38,672 bases of DNA from Williamwhitmania taraxaci (GTDB lineage Bacteria; Bacteroidota; Bacteroidia; Bacteroidales; Williamwhitmaniaceae): assembly GCF_900096565.1 (NCBI RefSeq), contig NZ_FMYP01000040.1, positions 1 through 38,672 on the forward strand, read 5' to 3'. Positions 9,416 to 18,600 of this stretch are shown here, piece after piece (position 1 is the first letter of the stretch; each line of letters begins with the position of its first letter). The translations under genes and the position numbers were made by a program. The notes beneath the pieces are model-generated. The model saw only the letters and a program-made list of their open reading frames with translations. It did not search any database and had not been told where the DNA came from.

Positions 9416-9826
9416 TTAGTGGAATATTGTAGCTACGATTTTTCGCTTAAGTCCCCCATTTCTAAACTCACACAGGAAGATTCCCTGCCAAGTGCCCAAT
9501 GCCAGTTTATGTTGTATAATAGGTATTGTGAGGCTTGGTCCAAAGAGCGATGACTTGATATGGGCCGACATGTCGTCGGGTCCTTCTATTGTGTGGGTAA
9601 AGTGTGGATCGTTGTCGGGAATCAATTTGTCCACGAAGGTTTTAAGGTCGGTTCTTACCGATGGATCTGCATTTTCATTGATGGTAAGCGCAGCCGATGT
9701 ATGCTGGATAAAAAGGTTTAACAACCCATGTTCTGGTAGCGATGGTAGCTGGGCCATCACTTTGTCGGTGATGAGATGGTAGCCTCTTTGGTAGGGCGCC
9801 AATTCGAAGGTTGCTTGAGTTACCAT
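9416..9826 (-). CDS. yjbQ: YjbQ/UPF0047 family protein
   Basis: Compact 136-residue cytoplasmic protein of the YjbQ (UPF0047) family. Conserved motifs are LFIQHTSAALTINENADPSV near residues 41-60, DPHFTHTIEGPDDMSAHIKS in the middle, and GTWQGIFLCEFRNGG towards the C-terminus. The three conserved histidines (IQHTS, HFTHT, AHIKS) form the putative metal site. Members have reported thiamine-phosphate-synthase side activity, but the physiological role is unsettled. The ATG shares one base with the stop of the upstream arsC-like gene (TAATG), indicating translational coupling on one transcript. Confidence 0.93.
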   Translation of the reverse strand: MVTQATFELAPYQRGYHLITDKVMAQLPSLPEHGLLNLFIQHTSAALTINENADPSVRTDLKTFVDKLIPDNDPHFTHTIEGPDDMSAHIKSSLFGPSLTIPIIQHKLALGTWQGIFLCEFRNGGLKRKIVATIFH

Positions 9827-10257
9827 TACATCAACTCTTTAAAGTGTTTGTGCACCATATCGAAACAATAGTTATCCATTTCGTTGCAGAGCGATTGGTA
9901 GAAAACGGTTCTTAACTCCGTCTGCTCGGGTGGTGTTGGAAGGTGGTTCGTAAAGAAAATGGGAGTATTCGTAAAACTATCCTTCAGCTGTTCGGCTTCT
10001 TCCGAGAGAATGAAGACATAATCCGGCACAAAATCTTTCACCTCTTCTATCGACTTTGAGGTATAGGCCGAAATATCGATCACTGCTTCCATCATGGCAT
10101 GCGCTGCCTCTAGGTCGAGCTTGCTTTTTGTAATCCCTGCACTCTTTACCACTATTGCATTTTTTCCGTAGTAGTTTAGCCATCCCTCGGCCATTTGGCT
10201 TCTGCATGCGTTGTCGGTGCTCACCACCAGTACGCGCTTAAGTTCTTTTTCGTCCAT
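9826..10257 (-). CDS. ArsC/LMW tyrosine phosphatase-like protein lacking the nucleophile cysteine
   Basis: The 143-residue product has the fold signature of thioredoxin-type arsenate reductases and low-molecular-weight phosphatases: the P-loop neighbourhood DNACRSQMAEGW at residues 15-26, then AGITKSKLDLEAAHAMMEA and IDISAYTSKSIEEV. The catalytic P-loop is normally C-T-G-N-S-C-R-S. Here it reads S13-T-D-N-A-C-R-S, so the nucleophilic Cys is Ser (codon AGC) and the following Gly is Asp (codon GAC). Each change is one base from the canonical codon. The second and third redox cysteines of ArsC are also absent. A phosphatase or reductase using the usual mechanism is therefore unlikely. It may be a binding or regulatory pseudo-enzyme. 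It is coupled to yjbQ through a TAATG overlap. Confidence 0.85.
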   Translation of the reverse strand: MDEKELKRVLVVSTDNACRSQMAEGWLNYYGKNAIVVKSAGITKSKLDLEAAHAMMEAVIDISAYTSKSIEEVKDFVPDYVFILSEEAEQLKDSFTNTPIFFTNHLPTPPEQTELRTVFYQSLCNEMDNYCFDMVHKHFKELM

Positions 10258-10338
10258 CTCTATTTATAGTAGTTATATGCATTATAAAACTTCCAATTTG
10301 CTTAACTGCACACCTGCAACCATGCACAATGGTAGGGG

Positions 10339-10346
10339 CAAAGTTA
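10339..10346 (-). promoter_or_regulatory. -7 element upstream of the arsC-like/yjbQ operon
   Basis: Read on the minus strand the octamer is TAACTTTG, a complete TAnnTTTG match 81 bases before the ATG at 10257. No convincing -33 TTG lies 19-21 nt upstream, so this is a partial promoter call. Confidence 0.4.
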
Positions 10347-10544
10347 GAGGTTTTTTTAACGAAGTGATTGGTGGCTTGACCTCTGTTCAGGCTATTTGAG
10401 TATATTCGGGCAATATTTCTGAATCCAAGCTGTTTTATGTTGAAATCTGAAATAAGTACAAATACCGTCTGCTAATCTATAATATTATTCAACAGTTAGT
10501 TAATCAGATCCCTTCGACCCTAAAAACATAATAATTACTTACGA

Positions 10545-12998
10545 ATGAAATTTGTCTCCATTGCAATTATTCTCACCCTCTCTGCTGTAGCCCAGGTTTT
10601 TGGGCAAAATTACGTGGAAATCAGAGGGACCGTTACCGATACTTTGGGCAGACCAATTCCTTACGCGTCGGTAAGCATTGAAGGGAGTAGCCAGGGAAGT
10701 AGTGCGAATGGTGAAGGTTCTTTTATGCTAAGGGTGCCGCTTAATAAAGAGGTAGTTCTTGTTGTGCAGTCGTTGGGATATGAGCGGGTTCTAATAAAGG
10801 GTATCTATTCCGAATCGGGTTCGAATAGGCTTAAGGTCAGCCTCACCGCTCAATCGACTAAGTTGGGCGAAGTTTCGATATATGGACAGGAGAAGCGCGC
10901 TGGCAATGCCGAGATGCTAAATCCCAAAACCGTTGAGCTAATTCCCAGTGCAGGGGGTGGCTTTGAATCGATGCTCAAGAGTATTCCCGGGGTGGTTAGC
11001 AACAACGAGCTCAGCTCGCAGTACTCCGTACGGGGTGGGAGTTTTGATGAGAACTTGGTATACATCAATGAGGTGGAAGTGTATCGTCCATTCCTAATGC
11101 GTAGTGGTCAGCAAGAGGGACTTAGCGCCATAAATCCGGATATGGTAGCCTCCGTAGAGTTTTCTACGGGCGGATTTGATGCCGATATGGGCGATAAAAT
11201 GTCATCAGCACTGAGTATTCGCTATCGAAAGCCAACTGAATTTCGGTCGGTAACCTCCATTAGCCTTCTAGGAGGTACGGCATCGTTGGAAGGTGCTTTG
11301 GCAAAGGGTCGCTTAACCTATATTGCAGGGTATCGCTATAAAACATCCAAGTATCTATTGGGAAGTTTGGATACTAAGGGAGAGTACTCCCCATCGTTCT
11401 CCGATTTTCAAACCTATTTAAATTGGGATGTTACCTCCAAAACTTCACTTTCGGTATTGGGCTGCTATGCCTCCAACAGATATGAATTTTTACCCGAAAA
11501 CAGAGAGACTTCCTTTGGGTTGCTCAATAATCCTTTGGGGTTTAAGGTTTACTATGAAGGACAAGAGTCGAATACATACCAAAATAGCTTAACTGCCGCC
11601 ACCATAACGATTCGGCCTAACGCGAATTTAGTTTTAAAGACCATCGGATCGTCTTACCTTACCAACGAGCGTGAGGCATACGACATTCTAGGTGAGTATT
11701 GGATAAATGAGTTGGATAACTCCATTGGTTCCGATACCTATTCCGATAGCACCGTGAACGTGGGTGTTGGTGCTTTTTTAAACCATGCCAGGAATAGTCT
11801 CGATGCTTACGTGTTTTCATTGGAGCAAAAGGGAACATTGGCTTTAGGTGCCGGCACTACTCAATGGGGTATACGTGCTCAACGCGAAAGGGTATTCGAT
11901 AATGTTAAGGAGTGGCAGATGATAGACTCATCGGGCTATAGCCTTCCATATACCGGCGATAATCTGGAACTCAACTCATTTTCGCGGGCTAAAAATCGTT
12001 TTGATAGCAATCGTTACTCCGGCTATCTGCTCCAAAAGTATCGTTATAGAAGCGATGTTGGTGAATTTGGCTTTACGGCAGGAGTGCGTGCTACCTATTC
12101 CGAACTCAATGGCGAGTTAAACATTAGCCCTCGTTTTTCCATTGCATATTCTCCCTTCGAAGGAAGTCCATTTTCTATGCACTTCTCGGGTGGAGTATAC
12201 TATCAGCCACCTTTTGTAAAGGAGCTTAAGGATGCCTCAGGCCAAATGAACTATGACCTTAAATCCCAAAAATCTATCCATTGGGTAGTGGGGTCACGCT
12301 ACGATTTTACTGCATACGATAAGCCTTTCCGTTTCACATCCGAGCTCTACTACAAGCAGCTGAGCAGCATTGTGCCCTACAAGATGGACAATATTAAGAT
12401 TACCTATGCAGGATTGAACTTGGCTTCGGGCTATACCTATGGGATCGATTTAAAAATTAATGGGGAATTGCTGCCGGGAGCAGAGAGTTGGTTAAGCCTT
12501 TCGCTCTTAAAGAGCGAAGAGAATACAGCAGACGATAGCTATATCAATGCTGAAGGCAAAACACAATCGATAGGAGCATATCCTCGTCCAACCGATCAGC
12601 GCATCAATCTTTCCATGTTTTTCCAGGATTATCTGGCGAATAACCCCACTAATCGAGTACACCTTACCTTATATTATGGTTCGGGCCTTCCATTTTTCTC
12701 GGACGAGAAAGATAGATACGATAACTACTTCCGGATGCCCGCCTACCGAAGAGTGGATATTGGTTTCACAAAAGTGTTTATTGATAGGCCGAGCCGTGAA
12801 TTAACAAAAGGGGCGATGGGTTACGTTAAATCCTTAATGGTTACGGCAGAGGTGTTTAACCTGTTGGATATTAACAATACAGTTTCCTACCTTTGGGTGA
12901 AAACGGTGGGGAATCAGGATGGCCTCCCCAACATGCTGGCAATTCCAAATTACCTGACTAGTCGACGGTTCAATTTGAGGTTAATTGCGAAGTTTTAG
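10545..12998 (+). CDS. TonB-dependent outer-membrane receptor with carboxypeptidase-like regulatory domain
   Basis: Outer-membrane active transporter of 817 residues. It has a signal peptide (MKFVSIAIILTLSAVAQVFGQ), a CarboxypepD_reg-like beta-sandwich at about 25-105 (VEIRGTVTDTLGRPIPYASV) and a plug domain at about 115-225 (SIPGVVSNNELSSQYSVRGG, then INPDMVASVEFSTGGFDADMG). A 22-strand barrel fills the rest and ends RRFNLRLIAKF. It is shorter than SusC proteins and has no SusD partner next to it. It therefore belongs to the general FecA/CirA-like receptor class, and the substrate is unknown. It stands alone on the plus strand, divergent from the arsC-like gene. No sigma/anti-sigma pair or iron box is visible. 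Confidence 0.92.
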   Translation: MKFVSIAIILTLSAVAQVFGQNYVEIRGTVTDTLGRPIPYASVSIEGSSQGSSANGEGSFMLRVPLNKEVVLVVQSLGYERVLIKGIYSESGSNRLKVSLTAQSTKLGEVSIYGQEKRAGNAEMLNPKTVELIPSAGGGFESMLKSIPGVVSNNELSSQYSVRGGSFDENLVYINEVEVYRPFLMRSGQQEGLSAINPDMVASVEFSTGGFDADMGDKMSSALSIRYRKPTEFRSVTSISLLGGTASLEGALAKGRLTYIAGYRYKTSKYLLGSLDTKGEYSPSFSDFQTYLNWDVTSKTSLSVLGCYASNRYEFLPENRETSFGLLNNPLGFKVYYEGQESNTYQNSLTAATITIRPNANLVLKTIGSSYLTNEREAYDILGEYWINELDNSIGSDTYSDSTVNVGVGAFLNHARNSLDAYVFSLEQKGTLALGAGTTQWGIRAQRERVFDNVKEWQMIDSSGYSLPYTGDNLELNSFSRAKNRFDSNRYSGYLLQKYRYRSDVGEFGFTAGVRATYSELNGELNISPRFSIAYSPFEGSPFSMHFSGGVYYQPPFVKELKDASGQMNYDLKSQKSIHWVVGSRYDFTAYDKPFRFTSELYYKQLSSIVPYKMDNIKITYAGLNLASGYTYGIDLKINGELLPGAESWLSLSLLKSEENTADDSYINAEGKTQSIGAYPRPTDQRINLSMFFQDYLANNPTNRVHLTLYYGSGLPFFSDEKDRYDNYFRMPAYRRVDIGFTKVFIDRPSRELTKGAMGYVKSLMVTAEVFNLLDINNTVSYLWVKTVGNQDGLPNMLAIPNYLTSRRFNLRLIAKF

Positions 12999-13099
12999 TA
13001 TCGGAAGTTATCGGAATGATGCGATTGATAAATGTAATAAGTTGCAAAGGTTGCTTTTATCCAAAACACTTACAGCCTTTTACTTCAATCGCAAGACTG

Positions 13100-13336
13100 C
13101 TAAAAACCATCAAATAGGGTAGGGTGATCCTTTTCAATTTTTTTGAGAATGGTGGTAATGATTGTTTCCCGGAAGAATTTCGATTTGTTTGCAATCTTAT
13201 ACCGTCTGCAGAAATTATTTATAGCATCCATCTCCGGTTCATTGAACAGAAGGGACTTTTTATAAACTCTCTTAAGGTGCTGCTCCCGTAAGGCGAGCAT
13301 TTTAATCTCTCTAGTCTTCCTCTTTCGTGAGGCCAT
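13100..13336 (-). CDS. Small basic protein, possible ribbon-helix-helix DNA-binding protein
   Basis: Short 78-residue, lysine/arginine-rich product (MASRKRKTREIKMLALREQH...). The C-terminal half, KSLLFNEPEMDAINNFCRRY followed by KIANKSKFFRETIITTILKK, reads like a beta-strand followed by two helices with a turn, as in ribbon-helix-helix repressors. That resemblance is by eye only. The gene is convergent with the TonB receptor (101-bp gap) and divergent from the receiver-domain gene. No toxin-like partner lies beside it. It could act as a DNA-binding regulator or a mobilisation accessory factor; the function is not established. Confidence 0.6.
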   Translation of the reverse strand: MASRKRKTREIKMLALREQHLKRVYKKSLLFNEPEMDAINNFCRRYKIANKSKFFRETIITTILKKIEKDHPTLFDGF

Positions 13337-13500
13337 AAGCTTGTTTTAACCTACCTTGCGCAAAGGAATTAATTTTTATTCATAGTTTAGGGTCATTGCG
13401 GTGTTAGAAGTCAACAATTGTAAAAAAGTTTTAAACAATTGCACTAAAATGCTAAATACCCAGTTTCTTTTAATTAAAAGTCGGGAAAAGGATTTATGTG

Positions 13501-13533
13501 TTTGGTTTGCTTTAGAATAAATGCTTAACTTTA
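13501..13533 (+). promoter_or_regulatory. Bacteroidota-type promoter of the receiver-domain gene
   Basis: TTTG at 13501-13504, 21 nt, then TAACTTTA at 13526-13533 (7 of 8 consensus positions, with A for the final G). The predicted start site near 13540 gives a leader of about 55 nt before the ATG at 13596. Confidence 0.45.
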
Positions 13534-13595
13534 CAGCGAAAGATCATTTATTGAAGCATTTGTTCCCGTATTTATAAATACAAAAAGCTCGAATC

Positions 13596-13997
13596 ATGGA
13601 ATTGAACAAAGAATTTGTATTTGAGGGCAGTTGTCTGGGTAAGGGAATCCTTATTGCCGAGGATGAGGAGATAAACTATCTGTTTTTGAATGAACTATTA
13701 AATGCATCGAAGGCTAAGGTTTATTGGGCACAAAATGGGCAGGAGGCTGTCGATATTATGCTTCAGCACCCCGAAATAGTTCTAATTCTGATGGATATTA
13801 AGATGCCGAAATTGAGCGGCTATGAAGCTACTCGTATTATTAAAGAGAGTAATACTACGGTGAAAATTATTGCTACCACAGCCTACGCCTTTATCGAAGA
13901 TAAAGAAAAAGCCCTCAGTGTGGGATGCGATTCCTATGTGTCTAAACCAATAAATGTTAGAGTTCTAGTTAATGAAATTAAGAAAGTTCTGTTCTAG
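13596..13997 (+). CDS. Stand-alone receiver-domain response regulator
   Basis: The 133-residue protein is a CheY-like receiver with no output domain. Visible residues are the acidic patch E22-D23 (ILIAEDEE), phospho-acceptor D67 (ILMDIKMPKLSG), T95 in IIATTAYA and K117 in SYVSKPIN. An N-terminal extension of about 15 residues precedes the fold. The sequence is closest to the receivers found at the C-terminus of hybrid kinases, so it probably works in a phosphorelay or by protein-protein contact. No kinase gene adjoins it. The next gene, an M23 peptidase, starts about 95 bp downstream on the same strand and may be co-transcribed. Confidence 0.93.
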   Translation: MELNKEFVFEGSCLGKGILIAEDEEINYLFLNELLNASKAKVYWAQNGQEAVDIMLQHPEIVLILMDIKMPKLSGYEATRIIKESNTTVKIIATTAYAFIEDKEKALSVGCDSYVSKPINVRVLVNEIKKVLF

Positions 13998-14092
13998 GTT
14001 GGTCCTCTTGTCGTCTTAATTGTTAGCTAATAATCCTTAATTATTCTCGTTTTTACGTGGTATTGCCTTTCTTTACGGAAAATTTGTCGCAG

Positions 14093-15067
14093 ATGACTTT
14101 CCCTAAAGCAATTGTTTTCTTATTTCTGATAGCATTACAATCGGAGTCTTTACTCTTTGCCCAAGAAGATTTCCCTAACACCAAAAAGATCCAATCGGAT
14201 AAGGTTGCGCTAACCGAAATTAAATCGAAGGATTCATCTGCTACCCTTTTTCAGGAGTATTTGAGCCGGTGCAATAGCCGATACGGTATTCGCTGTCCCC
14301 GTCAAACACTAACCATTCCATCGATAACTACAATTAATTTCTCGGACAAAGCGATGGGTGAGTTTTACTTCCCTTTCCGAGGCAAGTTGCTTTCGCCCTA
14401 TGGTCCCCGACATAGACGTATGCATGCAGGCCTTGACATTAAGCTGCAAAAAGGCGATACTGTTCGCAGCGCCTTTAATGGAGTAGTTCGATTATCTCAA
14501 ACGTTTCATGGTTATGGATTAATGGTGGTAGTGAGCCACCCCAACGGACTGGAAACTCTCTATGCTCACTTATCCAAAATTCTCGTGGAGGATGGACAAC
14601 CTGTTTCCTCTGGAGAGCCGATTGGCTTGGGCGGTAGAACGGGTAGAGCTACTACCACCCACCTGCATTTCGAAACTCGCGTTCTGGGAGAACACTTTAA
14701 TCCGCTAAAGTTTATCGATTTTGATACCTATTCGCTCAAGGCGGAAAAGTTAATTGTGTATAATCGCGATGGAAGTATTCAGGTGCTGGCTGAGGGACAA
14801 CCCTTAGAGGAGCCATTGTTGGCCGAAGAGGAAACCTCGACGATTGACACTTCCGTTGTTGGCGACACTACCTTGCAGCAGGTGGTAGCGCAAACGAAAG
14901 ATCAACCGTCGAAAAAAGTAAAGAAGTCGAAATACCATAAGGTTAAGCGAGGAGATACGCTATATTCTATTGCGCGAAAGAATAATATTCCGTTGGACGA
15001 CCTTTACAAGAAAAACCATTTGAAGCCAGGAAGTGTGCTTTCCATTGGCAAGCGGCTGAAACTTTAA
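14093..15067 (+). CDS. M23 family peptidoglycan endopeptidase with C-terminal LysM
   Basis: Exported cell-wall peptidase of 324 residues. From the ATG at 14093 a signal peptide is clear (MTFPKAIVFLFLIALQSESL, then LFAQ); the frame extends to a GTG at 14057, which would put 12 residues before it and is less likely. The LytM/M23 domain (about 85-205) has the zinc ligands H111 and D115 (MHAGLD) and the HxH pair H190/H192 (THLHFE). It is therefore predicted to be an active metallo-endopeptidase rather than an EnvC-type degenerate regulator. A glutamate/threonine-rich linker leads to one LysM domain at the extreme C-terminus (YHKVKRGDTLYSIARKNNIP). LysM should bind peptidoglycan glycan strands. 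Its likely role is cell-wall remodelling or division. Confidence 0.93.
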   Translation: MTFPKAIVFLFLIALQSESLLFAQEDFPNTKKIQSDKVALTEIKSKDSSATLFQEYLSRCNSRYGIRCPRQTLTIPSITTINFSDKAMGEFYFPFRGKLLSPYGPRHRRMHAGLDIKLQKGDTVRSAFNGVVRLSQTFHGYGLMVVVSHPNGLETLYAHLSKILVEDGQPVSSGEPIGLGGRTGRATTTHLHFETRVLGEHFNPLKFIDFDTYSLKAEKLIVYNRDGSIQVLAEGQPLEEPLLAEEETSTIDTSVVGDTTLQQVVAQTKDQPSKKVKKSKYHKVKRGDTLYSIARKNNIPLDDLYKKNHLKPGSVLSIGKRLKL

Positions 15068-15281
15068 GAGGGTTGAAGAGTGGTTCTGTGGACGAACTGT
15101 TGCTTCTGTAAAATTATCCTTGCCGCATTTCACATCAAAGACTCCCTGCAAAATAACCGCTCCCAGTCACGATGGTAACAGTCGCGATAGGACTTGCAAC
15201 TCATGGTTAATTCCAGAGAGTCTCTTACCTAAGAATGAAATTGCGCTAGTAATTACCTCCGCAAACGTTTTATATCGACAT
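15068..15281 (+). other. Non-coding stretch between the M23 peptidase gene and a strong terminator
   Basis: These 214 bases have no meaningful open frame on either strand and end directly in the terminator at 15282-15308. This is either a long 3' untranslated region of the M23 transcript or the body of a small RNA. The 8-bp palindrome AAACGTTT lies at 15263-15270. I recognise no Rfam-type consensus by eye. Confidence 0.35.
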
Positions 15282-15308
15282 AAACTGCTCCTCTGAGCAG
15301 TTTTTTTT
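15282..15308 (+). terminator. Intrinsic terminator
   Basis: A 9-bp perfect stem AAACTGCTC/GAGCAGTTT (15282-15290 with 15295-15303) has a 4-nt loop, and a run of eight T starts at 15301. It ends the plus-strand transcription unit upstream of the polysaccharide locus. Confidence 0.88.
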
Positions 15309-15665
15309 GCTTTTAGTGGATTCTTTTAGGCTATTTTAGTGTGGTTTTGGCGAGTTGAATGGCAAATAGACGCTAATTATTGCTTCTTTATTCAGAATTG
15401 TATTTGTTTTATAGGGTTATATTTAGCCACAAATTACATTCCTGATGTAGTCGACATACTGGCTAAAAATCAGTATGTAAGCACAAACTATTGAGTTTTT
15501 TGACGTAGTATTGATGTAGGTAAATAGGCGCATTGCAAACGTTTGTTTGAAATAATTTTAAAGGTGTTGAGGTCAAGACGTGGTAATAAATTAGGTATGG
15601 CTTTCGACTCAAGCGTAACTTACAATCGTTAAAATAACCCAAACTAAACCTAAATCCACACTCAC
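15309..15665 (+). promoter_or_regulatory. Regulatory region upstream of the SusC gene
   Basis: This AT-rich intergenic region should carry the promoter of the polysaccharide locus. Two dyads stand out. ACATACTG/CAGTATGT (15454-15461 and 15471-15478) is a perfect 8-bp inverted repeat with a 9-nt spacer. CAAACGTTTG (15536-15545) is a 10-bp palindrome of the form bound by LacI-family repressors. TGATGTAG-like words recur at 15443, 15500 and 15512. I see no full TAnnTTTG box. Confidence 0.4.
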
Positions 15666-18600
15666 ATGAAAAAAACGCTTCTTTCAGTATTCTTAATTCT
15701 GTTAGGAGGGGTTCTTTACGCGCAGGATATTAGCGTCAAAGGAACCGTGACTTCAGCCTCAGACGGAACGCCCATACCGGGAGTTACCATTTCAATTAAA
15801 GATGTGCCGGGAAAAGGAACCGCCACCGATTTGGATGGACATTACTCCATCAGCGTGGGTTCAGACCAATCGTTGGTCTTCTCTTTTATTGGTATGCAAC
15901 CACAAACAATAGCAGTTACCGGACAAACGGTCATTGATGTAGTTTTGGCCAGTTCGACTCAGAACATAGAAGAACTTGTCGTAATTGGTTATGGTGTTCA
16001 AAAGAAGAGTCTTTTAACCTCTTCTATTGCTAAAATATCGAGCAGTGAGATTGAGAAATCTAATCCATTGCGCGTGGAGCAGGCCTTACAGGGCAAAACT
16101 GCCGGTGTTCAAGTTATCTCTAACTCGGGCCAACCCGGTGAAGGGTTTACTGTCCGTATCCGCGGTATTGGCACTACAGGGGACTCCAATCCTTTATACA
16201 TTGTAGATGGAATGCCCGTTGGAGGAATTGATTTTCTAAATCCCAACGATGTTGAGTCGATAGAGGTATTAAAGGATGCATCGGCAACAGCTATTTATGG
16301 TGCTCGAGGTGCCAATGGCGTTGTACTTATGACAACCAAACAGGGAAAAAAGGGAAAGATTGCAGTAAACTATGATTTCTCTTACAGCATTCAGAATGCG
16401 TGGAAAAAAGTTTCCCTGCTTAATGCTCCGGAATATGCTATGATTATGAATGAGAGCTATGCCAACGACAATAGCCCTATTCCTTTTTCCGATGTGCCTT
16501 CATTGCTTTCGACTGTAGGTAACGGTACCGACTGGCAGGATGAGATTTTTTACAAAAATGCTCCTGCCTTGAGTCATCAATTCTCGGTAAGCGGAGGGAA
16601 TGATGCATCTACATTTTTATCTTCCTTTGCCTACACTACTCAGGATGGTATTGTTGCCAAAGGTAAATCGAACTATGAGCGGTTTTCTTATCGCATTAAT
16701 TCTGCACATCATACGGGAATTTTCAGTTTTGGGAATAACTTAGTCTTTATAAATAAGAAAACCCGCGGTATCGATCCTAACGCAGAATTCAGCAGTCCAC
16801 TATCCAAGGCTGTGAATATGGATCCATTAACTCCAGTAAGGAATGCTGACGGGAGTTGGGGTGCATCTAGCTACGCCACGCAAGAGGTTGTTAATCCAGT
16901 TGCTTACCTGAGTGTTTTAAATTCAGAGTATAGGGAGAATAAAGTTGTGGGCGATGTATGGGCTCAACTAGAACCTTTGCAGGGCCTTAAGGTTAAGTCT
17001 GCCTTCGGTATTGATTTGGCCAATGGATTCACGCGTACTTTTATTCCTGTATATGATTTGGGAGGAAACGTAAAAGCAACTGTTTCGCAAGCCAGTGCGG
17101 GCAACGATCGTTGGTTTACCTGGCAAAATGAAACCACCATTTCATATTCTAAAGTAATTGCTAAGCACTCATTTTCGGCAATTGCTGGTATGACTGCCAA
17201 TAGTTACCGCAATGATAATGTTGGTGGTAGCAAGACCAATTTGCTATTTAATGACTTTGGACACGGTTACATTAATAATGGCACCGATGAAGAGAGCTAC
17301 AAATCGTATGGTGGCGCCAGCGAACACGCTTTGCTTTCGTATTTTGCTCGAGGCAACTATGTTTTTAACGATAAATATATAATTGAAGGTGTATTTCGTG
17401 CCGATGGTTCGTCCAATTTCGGATCGAATAACCGATTTGGATTTTTCCCTGCCCTCTCGGCCGGTTGGGTCCTCACCAAGGAATCATTTATGGAGAGTAT
17501 TCCTTCCGTTTCTTTCCTAAAGTTACGCTTTGGTTGGGGTCAAAATGGAAATGAATCCATTGGAGGCTTTAAGTACACTTCCGTGATAGGGGCTGGTAGC
17601 AAGTATACCTTTGGAACAGGCGAGGTTATAACAGTAGGCGCAAATCCAGTTGGTGTTTCCAATCCCGATTTGAGATGGGAAACTTCGGAACAAACTAATA
17701 TTGGTATTGATAGCCGATTCTTAAACGATAAGGTATCTCTGGGCGTGAACCTTTACCAAAAGGATACCAAAGACTTGTTGGTGGTTGCCCCAATACCTGC
17801 ATTTGTTGGAAATGGAGCTCCAACCGTAAACGGTGGATCGGTTCGAAATCGAGGAGTTGAGCTGGAGCTTGGTTATAAAACCATGGTTCGCGATATCTCC
17901 TTCGATGTAAACCTTTCCGGAGGTTATAATAAGAACGAAGTGATGTCCATAGACAATAGCGAAGGGAAAATATACGGTGCCGGTGTGGCCGTGGGGATGT
18001 ATAATGTATGTATGGCCGAAGTTGGTCAACCCATTGCTTACTTCTGGGGTTACAAAACCAATGGAATTTTCCAGAACCAGAGCCAAATATTGGCGCATAC
18101 CTCTACTGATGGAACTGTTTTGCAGCCAAATGCAAAACCTGGCGATCTTATTTGGGTGGATAGAAATGACGACGGAAAGATTGATGACAAGGACCGCACT
18201 AATATTGGTAATCCTTATCCAACGTTTACTGCCGGGTTTAGCTTTAATGCTCAATTTAAAGGATTCGACTTCAACATGTTTTGGTATGGAGCCTTTGGCC
18301 AAGATATTTATAGTGGAACTCGCCGATACGATTTGCCAATGTCAAATTGGGAATCATCCGTTCTCGATAGGTGGACAGGCGAAGGTACTTCGAATTCGCA
18401 ACCTCGTGTTACTATAGCCGATCCTAACCAAAACTACTTTAGGGTTTCCGACTTCTACGTTCACGATGGATCTTTCCTTCGGTTGAAGAATCTTACCCTT
18501 GGCTATACCATTCCCGAGACGATTAGTCAGCGCATTAAAATCTCGAAGTTGAGGCTCTATGTTTCTTCCACTAATCTCTTAACCATTACTAAATACAAGG

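Noticed and set aside
13021-13092. Inverted repeat GCGATTGA/TCAATCGC after the TonB receptor
   Set aside because: Eight bases separated by 56 are likely by chance, and there is no tail typical of a terminator.
14057-14092. GTG start of the M23 peptidase
   Set aside because: It adds 12 residues before the signal peptide. The ATG at 14093 gives a normal exported protein.
17721-18302. A 193-codon open frame antisense to the SusC gene
   Set aside because: It is a shadow of the SusC coding strand with no recognisable domain or start signals. The same holds for the antisense frames at 8407-8775, 30726-31238 and others.
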